A stretch of DNA of 55,500 nt. It comes from JACDDK01 sp041747155 (GTDB taxonomy: Bacteria > Actinomycetota > Rubrobacteria > Rubrobacterales > Rubrobacteraceae). Position numbers and translations under genes: made by a program. Shown here in pieces: positions 7,948-15,815 of the stretch. Location: the NCBI GenBank assembly GCA_041747155.1, contig JBGTFQ010000163.1, positions 1-55,500 of the forward strand, read 5' to 3'. Each line of letters begins with the position of its first letter. The first letter of the stretch is position 1. Under the pieces are notes generated by a model. That model had not been told where the DNA came from, did no database searches, and saw only the letters and a list, made by a program, of their open reading frames with translations.

Positions 7948-9077
7948 CTAAGCTCCTGATGCAGCGGAAGTACGGCGGAGAGCTGCTGATGTTCCGCGCC
8001 GGTAGCGCGGGCGAGGGCCGCGTCGACAACTCGGCCTTCAGCGACGGCGACACCTCGGGAGAGACCCGCGTCGGCGTTCAGGGCGTCGACTAGGCCCGTT
8101 CCAGCTATCTTGTGAACATATGGCAGGACGGCGTTGGATAGCGCGCGGGTCGCGGTCACGGGGACGGACGCCGGGACGTTTTTAACGCAGTAGTGGATTA
8201 CGCCGGATTCCGTGAATATCGGGTCGGTGTGGGTGGTGGGCCGAGAAGTTTCGATGCATCCACCGTAATCTACGTCTACGTCCACGATCACACTGCCCTC
8301 GCTCATCCGCTCGACGGTCGTCCGGTCTACAAGGTGAGGAGTACGAGAGCCCACAATAAAAACCGCTCCTATAACGAGATCCGCCCTTGCGACAGCCTCT
8401 GCAATTCCCATACTGCTTCCGGAAAGGGTCGAAAAATTCCGAAAACGACGACCTTCGAGTTCCCGCAACCTATTGAGGTCGCGGTCTATGACGACCACTT
8501 CGGCTCCTAGTCCACTGGCTACGCGGGCAGCACCCGCGCCGACAATACCACCGCCCAGGATAACGACTCGCCCCGGACGGACGCCGGTCGCGCCACCGAG
8601 TAGGATGCCACGACCGCCAGCCGGACGCTGCAGATAATGAGCCCCGATCTGGGGTGTCAATCGACCGGCGATCTCACTCATCGGAGTCAGGATCGGGAGT
8701 TTCGACCTACTATCCCGAATGGTCTCCATCGCCAGCCCCACGCACCGGGCGCGTAGAAGCGCCGCTGTCAGATTGGGGTTGATCGGCAACGACAGGAAGG
8801 CCAGAAGGATCAAACCCTCCTTCAAATATCCATACTCTTCCTCAACCGGCCCGTAGACCTTCACGATCAACTCGGAATCCGCATAGACTTTCTCCGAGGA
8901 CTCCACAAGCCTCGCACCGGCGGCCTCATACTCGGCATCCGGGATGCTGGATCCCTCGCCCGCGCCTTGCTGCACAAAGACACGATGACCGGCCCGCGCC
9001 AGCTCATGCACGGAATGCGGCGTGAGCGATACTCGACTCTCGCCGGGCGTGATCTCCGTGACGACGCCAATCCTCAT
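7944..9077 (-). CDS. Alanine dehydrogenase homologue with substituted catalytic residues
   Basis: 377 residues, aligning over its whole length with alanine dehydrogenase (Ald). The N-terminal catalytic-like domain has ESRVSLTP (substrate Arg kept), and the Rossmann fold has VVILGGGIVGAGAARVA (near 168). The C-terminal part has YGGCIETSRPTTHTDP. In characterised Ald the catalytic Lys lies in KVKEP and the catalytic His in YLHLA or FLHLA; here these read VKVYGP and FLSLP, so Lys is Tyr and His is Ser. Asp in the VDVDYGGC segment is kept. NAD binding is plausible, but alanine oxidation is doubtful. It is coupled by ATGA overlaps to the DUF3866 gene upstream and to scpA downstream. Automatic annotation as ald would probably be wrong. 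Confidence 0.88.
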   Translation of the reverse strand: MRIGVVTEITPGESRVSLTPHSVHELARAGHRVFVQQGAGEGSSIPDAEYEAAGARLVESSEKVYADSELIVKVYGPVEEEYGYLKEGLILLAFLSLPINPNLTAALLRARCVGLAMETIRDSRSKLPILTPMSEIAGRLTPQIGAHYLQRPAGGRGILLGGATGVRPGRVVILGGGIVGAGAARVASGLGAEVVVIDRDLNRLRELEGRRFRNFSTLSGSSMGIAEAVARADLVIGAVFIVGSRTPHLVDRTTVERMSEGSVIVDVDVDYGGCIETSRPTTHTDPIFTESGVIHYCVKNVPASVPVTATRALSNAVLPYVHKIAGTGLVDALNADAGLSRGVAVAEGRVVDAALARATGAEHQQLSAVLPLHQELR

Positions 9078-10075
9078 CGTTTTTCCTCCAGACAGAGCGC
9101 GACTGCAGCCGCAGCCGAGTCAAAGAACACAGGATCTTCGCTATACAAACGCCCCATACTTCGGAAGACTACCCCGAACTGCTCTTCTAATCCACGTGCA
9201 GTGCGGTTCATTGGTACAAAACTATGCCGCGATGGAACTCCCAAAGGCTTCTCTACACCATTAGGGAGGGCTACCTTGCAACCCACAAGCGTCGCGTTCA
9301 AAGCCGCAAGCGTATGATGCGAAAGCCCCTGATGCCGCGCCCGAGCGTCGGCATTCGACACCCGAGGCGCGAACACAGGCTCCGCCCCAAGCGACGCAGA
9401 AGCGTTGGCAGATATAGCAGCCGACATCCCGCCATGCGCGTGCGCGGTGGATGTACCGACGACCCCTGGACCTATTCCGACCAAAACCACGTCAGCCACC
9501 GCCGCCGCCAACAACCCCGAGTAAACATTTACTGATTCGAGATCCCCGCCAAAGCAACTCCCGCAAGAGACCACTGAATGTAAAAGCCCCGACTCTCTAA
9601 GCTCCCGACAAACGCGGCTGACCTCAACGGGCAGCGCACCACCCTCCTGCCAGACGAACGCTACCCGAGCATCGGGCCGCAGGTCCGCAACCGCGCAACA
9701 CGCCGGAGCGAGATGCGAGTGCAACGGCAAAACTACAACCGGAACACCTTCGAGTGTCGTCGCCTGCTGCGCCTGAGAGACTGGAAATTGCACGGGCGTG
9801 TAGGGTAACTTCATGAAATGATCGTTGTTGATCGGGGGTTCGGCTCCCACCGTCGGCAATACAAACGCTAGTCCCCCAGTTCCGAGGCCCATCTCGATGC
9901 CAGCAGTATTGGCTAGTAAGGTCTCGCCGAGGTTTGGAATATCTCCGAGTTCTGGGTACACGATGCCGGGATGCGTCTCCCCAGCCAGTGGTCCGTCCAG
10001 GATGTCCAGCTCGACGCGACCATCCAAGACTTTTTCCGATACCACCCGACACCGACGCAGCACGACCTTTCGCAT
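9074..10075 (-). CDS. DUF3866 family protein of unknown function
   Basis: 333 residues recognised as DUF3866 by its pattern of conserved blocks: LHSHLAPAC near 125, VVSCGSCFGGDLESVNVYSG near 170, GPGVVGTSTAHAHGG near 205, and RVSNADARARHQGLSHHTL near 245. It is rich in His, Cys and Asp in these blocks, which would suit a metal or nucleotide site (inference). No signal peptide or membrane segment is seen. It begins 1 nt after the unknown 172-residue gene and overlaps the alanine dehydrogenase homologue by 4 nt, so the three are probably co-expressed. No function is known to me. Confidence 0.75.
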   Translation of the reverse strand: MRKVVLRRCRVVSEKVLDGRVELDILDGPLAGETHPGIVYPELGDIPNLGETLLANTAGIEMGLGTGGLAFVLPTVGAEPPINNDHFMKLPYTPVQFPVSQAQQATTLEGVPVVVLPLHSHLAPACCAVADLRPDARVAFVWQEGGALPVEVSRVCRELRESGLLHSVVSCGSCFGGDLESVNVYSGLLAAAVADVVLVGIGPGVVGTSTAHAHGGMSAAISANASASLGAEPVFAPRVSNADARARHQGLSHHTLAALNATLVGCKVALPNGVEKPLGVPSRHSFVPMNRTARGLEEQFGVVFRSMGRLYSEDPVFFDSAAAAVALCLEEKR

Positions 10076-10076
10076 G

Positions 10077-10595
10077 TTAGCTTCCAGAGCCCAATACTGT
10101 CCACGCCGGAAGCGAACGAATCAAACCTGCCACGCCAGGATTATCCCCTACACCAATGCCAACGACAGCTTCCGGCGGCATTTTTCGACTCCAAGAAGGT
10201 CCGACTTCGACCCGGTGACCGCCGCTGCTGAGATCCCGCGCAACCTCTCTGACCGCGCCTGACGCAACCTCGATCGCATGACTGATCCGCACTGTCCGAA
10301 CCTCCAGTACAGCATCGGACAAGGCCGCAAACTCCGTCAGCGTGCGTAGCGTCTCTTCTAGCAGCCGTGAAAGATGCCGGGGCTCGAAGGCAGCCACCTC
10401 CCCGGAGATTTCGCGGTACACGGGCCCCGCGTTCTCGGGCTCTGTGATGGTTCGGCGGTATTCCTCGGAGGTGATGGGCAGTATAGGGGCCGCTTTCGGC
10501 ATGTCGGCGGGGTTGCGCCAGGCCAACGATGCGTGGAAGGCTGTGCGACCGGCTATTTTCGTTGCCACGAAGCCCGCCCGTTCGTCGGTGAGCAA
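10077..10595 (-). CDS. Uncharacterised protein between pyrG and the DUF3866 gene
   Basis: 172 residues from TTG 10595; I do not recognise the family. No signal peptide, membrane helix or cysteines are seen. The chain opens with LTDERAGFVATKIAGRTAFH, has a proline-rich segment (MPKAAPILPITSEEY), a helical middle (ALSDAVLEVRTVRISHAIEV) and a glycine-rich end (VVGIGVGDNPGVAGL). The frame stays open upstream through the end of pyrG without an ATG, GTG or TTG, so the start is uncertain and a CTG near 10650 is possible. It lies 50 nt after pyrG and 1 nt before the DUF3866 gene. That it is real rests on operon position and lack of any competing frame. Confidence 0.6.
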   Translation of the reverse strand: MLTDERAGFVATKIAGRTAFHASLAWRNPADMPKAAPILPITSEEYRRTITEPENAGPVYREISGEVAAFEPRHLSRLLEETLRTLTEFAALSDAVLEVRTVRISHAIEVASGAVREVARDLSSGGHRVEVGPSWSRKMPPEAVVGIGVGDNPGVAGLIRSLPAWTVLGSGS

Positions 10596-10645
10596 GCCAA
10601 CCGATTTGCGGGCTGTCGCACGTTTTGTCCCTGAGTGGACGGCGT

Positions 10646-12313
10646 TCAGTGGGCCGCCCGCTCTTCGCTCACGGGTGTAGCCTCTTCGGGGTTTTCGGCT
10701 TGCTTTGGTTTTTCGCTATTTTCGCGGCAGGCACCTACGAAACCCTTAAAGAGAGGGTGCGGGCGTAAGGGTCGACTCTTGAATTCCGGGTGAAACTGGC
10801 TTCCGATAAAGAACGGATGATCCTTTAGCTCCGCGATCTCCACTAGCCGTCCATCTGGCGATGTGCCGGAGAAGATCATCCCGGCTTCTGTGAGGGTGTC
10901 CCGGTAGCCGTTGTTTACTTCGTAGCGGTGCCGGTGCCGCTCATCCACGAGTTCCGACTCATAGACTTCCGCAGCTAAGGTACCTGGTATGACCTTGCAT
11001 GGATAGCGTCCGAGGCGCATAGTGCCGCCCTTGTCCACGCCGACTTGATCCGCCATTATGTCGATCACCGGATGAGGGGTTTCACTCTCGAATTCCGTAG
11101 AGTTAGCCATTTCGAGACCCGCGACATTCCGGGAGAATTCGATCACCCCGATCTGCATCCCGAGACACAGCCCGAGGTACGGAGTCCCCGTCTCCCGAGC
11201 GTACCGAGCCGCCGAGATCTTCCCCTCAGTCCCTCGATGTCCGAACCCCGGCAAGACCAATACACCATCGGCGCCCGACAACAACTTCTCCGTCGTCGCC
11301 CGATCTGTGAGTGTCTCGGAGTCGACCCAGTCTAAGACGACTTTGCATCCGTGATGTCCACCCGCGTGCCCGAGAGCCTCCACAACCGAAAGGTAAGCGT
11401 CCTGAAGCTTTATGTACTTCCCGATGATCGCGATATTCACCGTATCCTTGGCGTCGAGGATGCGAGCGACCAACTGGCGCCATTCATCGAGTTCCACCGG
11501 CGGCGCTGGCAAGCCGAGCTTCTCTAGAACTAGATCGTCCAAACCTTCATCGTGCAGGCTCAGGGGTATGTCGTAGAGAGTCGGGGCGTTCTGGGCCGGG
11601 ATCACGGAATCGAACTCCGTATCTCCAAAGAGCGCAATCTTCCTGCGGATTTCCTCGCTTATCGGGCGGTCCGCTCGACAGATAAGCACGTCGGGGCTTA
11701 TCCCGATCTCCCGCAATCTCTGGGCGGAGTGCTGAGTCGGCTTTGTCTTCAGCTCTCCCGCCGCCTCAATGTACGGCACGTACGAAACATGGACGTAGAT
11801 CACATTCTGCCGCCCAACATCGTTCCTGAACTGCCGGATCGCCTCCAAGAACGGCAAACTTTCTATGTCGCCGACCGTACCGCCGATCTCGGTGATAACT
11901 ATATCCATCTCTTGACCCAGTCGACCGATGCGACTCTTTATCTCGTTGGTGATGTGGGGTATGACCTGCACCGTCGCCCCAAGATAATCCCCCCGCCGCT
12001 CTCGACTTATGACCTCCCAATAAACACTCCCGGTCGTTACGTTCGAGAGTTTTCCCAAATTCTCGTCCAAGAAACGCTCGTAATGACCGAGGTCAAGATC
12101 CGTCTCCGCTCCGTCCTCGGTGACGTATACCTCACCGTGCTGGTAAGGGTTCATCGTGCCAGGGTCGACGTTGATGTAAGGGTCGAACTTCTGAAGCACT
12201 ACCTTATATCCCCGGTTCTTCAGGAGCATCCCGAGCGCGGCCGCGCTGGTTCCCTTGCCGATGGACGAGACTACGCCACCCGTAACGAAGATGTACTTCG
12301 TGTTATCGCTCAT
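10646..12313 (-). CDS. pyrG: CTP synthase
   Basis: 555 residues from ATG 12313, chosen for the GGAG located 5 nt upstream and the family-typical MSDNTKYIFVTGGVVSSIGK start. The N-terminal amidoligase domain has the GGVVSSIGKG P-loop. The C-terminal class I glutaminase domain has the nucleophile Cys in YLGLCLGMQIG and the catalytic His/Glu in GSQFHPEFKSRP. It converts UTP, ATP and glutamine to CTP. It overlaps the upstream MraY-like gene by 11 nt. The recN-steA-steB-pyrG order matches mycobacteria, apart from two inserted glycosyltransferase genes. Confidence 0.97.
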   Translation of the reverse strand: MSDNTKYIFVTGGVVSSIGKGTSAAALGMLLKNRGYKVVLQKFDPYINVDPGTMNPYQHGEVYVTEDGAETDLDLGHYERFLDENLGKLSNVTTGSVYWEVISRERRGDYLGATVQVIPHITNEIKSRIGRLGQEMDIVITEIGGTVGDIESLPFLEAIRQFRNDVGRQNVIYVHVSYVPYIEAAGELKTKPTQHSAQRLREIGISPDVLICRADRPISEEIRRKIALFGDTEFDSVIPAQNAPTLYDIPLSLHDEGLDDLVLEKLGLPAPPVELDEWRQLVARILDAKDTVNIAIIGKYIKLQDAYLSVVEALGHAGGHHGCKVVLDWVDSETLTDRATTEKLLSGADGVLVLPGFGHRGTEGKISAARYARETGTPYLGLCLGMQIGVIEFSRNVAGLEMANSTEFESETPHPVIDIMADQVGVDKGGTMRLGRYPCKVIPGTLAAEVYESELVDERHRHRYEVNNGYRDTLTEAGMIFSGTSPDGRLVEIAELKDHPFFIGSQFHPEFKSRPLRPHPLFKGFVGACRENSEKPKQAENPEEATPVSEERAAH

Positions 12314-13112
12314 TAACTCTCCGTCCCCAAGCATCGAATCGTCGCAAAAAAGCTACCTCCTCTATAATCCTGGAGAACGAGAAGAACTCCGCCACAAGCG
12401 TAAGCTCGACAATCGCAACCAGAGAAAACCACCAGAAACTTCCGGGTCCGTTGAGCAGGATCAAATAACCCATAACGCTACCCAAGATCGCCGCTCCCGC
12501 ATCACCCAACATGATACGCCCTCTCAGGTCAAAATAAAATACCCCAATCAACCCACCTACTATCCCAGCCACCACAAAAGCCCCACCTCCCACCGAAAGA
12601 ACCATCAACCCAACCACCGGAATTCCAACGAACTTCAAAGCCCTTCCCGGCCTGAGATCCAGTAAATTCGCCAAATTCGCGCTACCCGCTAAGATGACCC
12701 CTCCTAAAACAGCCTCCCACCCAGCGCCAAACTCACCAATCCCAACTACCAAAGCCCCAACACCAAGCACCAGGACTTTCACCAGTCCCGTAGTCAAACG
12801 CCCTCGCGCCAACGCCCCGAAATGCCCCGAGAACCCCTTGTCACCGAATCCACCCCAAACATCATCAACGAAGCCAACTACCCCTGCCAAAGCTACATAG
12901 ACCAAAAAGCAAGCAGCTCCGGCATCCAGTCTGCTGGCTTCCGCATCGATCACACCGAAGATCAATGTTAGTAGTATTATAGGTAAAAATGTGAGGCCGA
13001 TGGCGGTCGGTATGTTTTGGCCGGTGAAGTTGGGGCGCTTAGGGAGTGATCTGTGGGATAGACCGAGGGTTGCGAGGGTCAAGATCAAACCGGCCATCAG
13101 GAACGCTACCAC
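12303..13112 (-). CDS. MraY/WecA-like polyprenyl-phosphate glycosyltransferase (GT4)
   Basis: 269 residues, strongly hydrophobic, with roughly eight membrane segments. The MraY superfamily motifs are present: the Asp pair in GFVDDVWGG (near 80-88), NLANLLDLRPGRALK (near 146-160) in place of NxxNxxDGxDG, and MLGDAGAAILG near 201. The LLDLRPGRA form suggests a subgroup distinct from true MraY and WecA; length is shorter than MraY (about 360). It probably transfers a sugar phosphate to a lipid carrier. GTG 13112 overlaps the upstream glycosyltransferase stop; ATG 13097 is an alternative start. The two glycosyltransferases likely act on the same glycan. Substrate unknown. Confidence 0.82.
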   Translation of the reverse strand: MVAFLMAGLILTLATLGLSHRSLPKRPNFTGQNIPTAIGLTFLPIILLTLIFGVIDAEASRLDAGAACFLVYVALAGVVGFVDDVWGGFGDKGFSGHFGALARGRLTTGLVKVLVLGVGALVVGIGEFGAGWEAVLGGVILAGSANLANLLDLRPGRALKFVGIPVVGLMVLSVGGGAFVVAGIVGGLIGVFYFDLRGRIMLGDAGAAILGSVMGYLILLNGPGSFWWFSLVAIVELTLVAEFFSFSRIIEEVAFLRRFDAWGRRVNER

Positions 13113-13792
13113 GGGAGGCGAATTCCCTTGAAAGCCCGCAAGATGTCGCGACCCTGACGAGCGCGATGTGTAAAGCCCGCGAGGGATTTGCCGGTCGAGC
13201 GGTGCGTGAGAGGGATAGGGATTTCACGAGGTACGATGTTCGCTGCCAGGAGGTCAAGAGTCATCCCTACTTCCGCCCCAAAGCCCGGCGCGATACCTTC
13301 TAGCGCGTTTAGGGCTGGCAGGGAGAGTGCGCGTTGACCGGAGAGCGGTTCGGCGAACTCATATCCGGTTCGGCGAGCGATGGCTATTCTGGTCGTCGAT
13401 TTGACCAGACCGAAGCCGCCGCCTTTTGTTGGCGGTAATGCGGCTATGGATATGGGGTTCTGTTCGTCCAAAGCTGGGATCAGGGCTTCGAGTTTCGACG
13501 CGCTCGAACCGAGATCCGCATCCGCTAGCAAGACAACTTGCGGCGAGTGTAACCGAGCTTTCGAAAGTCCCACGCGTAAGGCGTTTCCTTTGCCGGACGG
13601 TTGTCCGCTTTCCGTGGCTTGCACTAATTCAACCCCGGCTGACAGGGCAGCTTGAGCAGTCGAGTCGTCGCTACCGTCATTGACGACTATTACTTGGGTG
13701 AGATTGGGTATCGAGTGGATCCCATCGAGGGTTTCCGGGAGTCGGTCGGCTTCATTGTGCGCGGGGATCACAGCTACGACAGAGAAATTCAT
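13106..13792 (-). CDS. Family 2 glycosyltransferase
   Basis: 228 residues with a GT-A fold: VIPAHNEADRLPETL at the N-terminus, VVNDGSDDST near 36, and the DxD metal motif in LLADADLGSS near 88-97. A C-terminal basic segment (THRSTGKSLAGFTHRARQGR) resembles the polyprenyl-phosphate sugar transferases. It probably uses a nucleotide sugar with a lipid-linked acceptor made or used by the adjacent MraY-like enzyme (inference). It overlaps that gene by 7 nt and lies 38 nt after steB. Confidence 0.85.
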   Translation of the reverse strand: MNFSVVAVIPAHNEADRLPETLDGIHSIPNLTQVIVVNDGSDDSTAQAALSAGVELVQATESGQPSGKGNALRVGLSKARLHSPQVVLLADADLGSSASKLEALIPALDEQNPISIAALPPTKGGGFGLVKSTTRIAIARRTGYEFAEPLSGQRALSLPALNALEGIAPGFGAEVGMTLDLLAANIVPREIPIPLTHRSTGKSLAGFTHRARQGRDILRAFKGIRLPW

Positions 13793-13830
13793 ACAGAAAG
13801 TGTAGCGTGTCGAGCGGCGGAGTCCGGCGA

Positions 13831-14628
13831 TCAGCCAGGGTCAGTTGGGAATATCTCAGAGGCAGAGTCTTTTGTGCCATACGCGCCGTTCGATTCGGTG
13901 ACGGCCAGACGTACCAGAGCGGCGTGTCCGGCGGGACGTTCGGCGTAGTCCACGGAGGGGATTCCCACGTCGAGGAATAGCGGTATCTCGGTGCTTTCGG
14001 CGGTCGATGGTTCGGCTGCTATCACTTTGACTCCGGCTTCGATCCAGGTCTCGAAGATGGCGGTTTCGGCGGTGTCTAGGCCGGTATTATACGTTTCACC
14101 TTTTGGTGCGCCGTCACGACCGCCGATAAAGACGACGATGTCCGGCGTACCCGCGCCGTCTTCGCTGAGGATCTCCATGGCTTCGTCTAAAAAGAGGGCT
14201 TCTGGGTCCGCTTCGGGATCGGTAACCTCCGTTGAATCCGGTTCGTCTAGGGTGGAGAGGGTGATCGACTCTGCCCCCGCGTCGTCGAACGCGCTCTGTA
14301 CGCTTTGGGTAGTATCCGCGTCGGCGAAGGGTCCGGCTACGATAGCCACGTTAAGGTTCGTGAGGGTCTCGGAAATCATCACTTGCGACATCCGTTCTGT
14401 TACAGCTTGTTCCTCTTGGGCGCGTTCCGTCAAGGTGGCGATCTCTTCATTTCGCTCGACGATTTCTTTGTCTTGGTCGTCCAGACGCTCGCGGACATCT
14501 TCTATCTGACCTCGTAATCCCTGCGTCACTACGCCTCCATCAGCCATTGCGACACCAAGGAGTACGCCGACTGCCAGAGCCAAGAAGACTGAGATCAGCG
14601 AGATCAGATGGTAACGGAGATCCGGCAC
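13831..14628 (-). CDS. steB: SteB/MctB-like membrane-anchored protein
   Basis: 265 residues. An N-terminal membrane anchor (about 9-29, LISLISVFLALAVGVLLGVA) is followed by a coiled coil (about 38-78) and an extracytoplasmic alpha/beta domain (IVAGPFADADTT, VVFIGGRDGAP). This matches the actinobacterial family that includes mycobacterial MctB (annotated as a copper transport protein) and corynebacterial SteB, which works with SteA at the division septum. No membrane pore or metal-binding cysteine is seen, so a transporter label is not supported by the sequence. It overlaps steA by 1 nt. Confidence 0.8.
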   Translation of the reverse strand: MPDLRYHLISLISVFLALAVGVLLGVAMADGGVVTQGLRGQIEDVRERLDDQDKEIVERNEEIATLTERAQEEQAVTERMSQVMISETLTNLNVAIVAGPFADADTTQSVQSAFDDAGAESITLSTLDEPDSTEVTDPEADPEALFLDEAMEILSEDGAGTPDIVVFIGGRDGAPKGETYNTGLDTAETAIFETWIEAGVKVIAAEPSTAESTEIPLFLDVGIPSVDYAERPAGHAALVRLAVTESNGAYGTKDSASEIFPTDPG

Positions 14629-15815
14629 TAAATCCCCAGCAATAGCTGCAATTTGATGGCGAGCAACTCGAAGATCCCGGATAATTGCCGCGACGAATAC
14701 ACGATAGCCGATACTACCGTCAGCCCCGTAACAACCAGCGCCACCAACTGCCAGACCGAAGCCTGAACCGGATAAAGCTTGGAAACTCCCTTAGCATCAA
14801 CCAACTTCGCCCCGACTTTCAAGCGGGTCAGGAAAGTGGACGAAGCTCCCTTGCGGCCTTTGTCCAAGAACTCCACGAGGCCCACGTGCGTACCGACCGC
14901 CACGATCAGCTCGGCCCCGCACTGCTCGGCGATCAGGATAGCTATATCCTCGGAAAGCCCGGGCGCAGCCAACGTAACGGCATTCTTCACGCCAGCGCCT
15001 TTCACGCGGTCGAGACCCGGAGCGGAGCCGTTAGTGTAGGCATGAACCATTACGTGATCCGCCGCAACAAGGGCAGTATCGGTGATTGAATCCATATCGC
15101 CGAAGACCATGTGGGGACGTGACCCGACTTCCAGGACTGCGTCAGCTCCCCCATCTACCCCAATGATAAAAGGTTTGACTCCGCGTAGATACGGGCCTAA
15201 CGCAGCGAGATCCTGGCGATAATCGTAGCCCCGAACTACGATGAGAACCTGTCGGCCCCGGATACTCCTGCGAATTGCCGGTGGTACGTCCAGAGTCGAG
15301 AATAAGATGTCCCGCTCTTGGCGCATGAACTCCACCGTGTTCTGGGCGAAACTTTCTAGGGCGGCGCCTACGCCGTCCTGGTTCTCGCGAAGGCGCAGTT
15401 CGGCGGCCTCAAAGGAGAGATGCTCCCCGGTAGCGGCCAAGTCTCCGTCAAGGTACACACCATCGCCACGAACCTCGATCTCATCCCCCGTATTCACTCT
15501 CTCAAACACCTTCGAACCCACGCCGTCCAGGATGTACACACCGGCTCGCGCCAGGATAAACGGTCCGAGGTTCGGGTACAGACCGGTCGAGGATCCAGCC
15601 GCATTCACTACGACAGTGACGCCGGATTCGACTAGAGTTTCGGCTGTGACTCGGTCGAGATCCGGATGGTCTATCACGGCGATACTCCCCGGACCGAGCT
15701 TCGACACGATCTCCTTGGTCTTTTTGCCAAGCACCGCCCTACCGCAAAGCTTGAACTCCCCACCGGAACCATTGGAGACGACATCTGGCTTCTTGCGCCT
15801 GAAATAATTCCTCAT
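14628..15815 (-). CDS. steA: SteA-like cytokinetic protein with thiamine-pyrophosphokinase-like fold
   Basis: 395 residues. The centre has the thiamine pyrophosphokinase-like signature FIIGVDGGADAVLEVG and HMVFGDMDSITD (about 217-245), and the C-terminus has a membrane helix (about 356-378) near its end. This is the layout of actinobacterial SteA (Rv1697 family), reported to affect septum splitting with SteB. Thiamine synthesis is unlikely in this context. The start ATG overlaps the recN stop, and the stop overlaps steB, so nadK-recN-steA-steB form one tight unit. Confidence 0.85.
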   Translation of the reverse strand: MRNYFRRKKPDVVSNGSGGEFKLCGRAVLGKKTKEIVSKLGPGSIAVIDHPDLDRVTAETLVESGVTVVVNAAGSSTGLYPNLGPFILARAGVYILDGVGSKVFERVNTGDEIEVRGDGVYLDGDLAATGEHLSFEAAELRLRENQDGVGAALESFAQNTVEFMRQERDILFSTLDVPPAIRRSIRGRQVLIVVRGYDYRQDLAALGPYLRGVKPFIIGVDGGADAVLEVGSRPHMVFGDMDSITDTALVAADHVMVHAYTNGSAPGLDRVKGAGVKNAVTLAAPGLSEDIAILIAEQCGAELIVAVGTHVGLVEFLDKGRKGASSTFLTRLKVGAKLVDAKGVSKLYPVQASVWQLVALVVTGLTVVSAIVYSSRQLSGIFELLAIKLQLLLGI

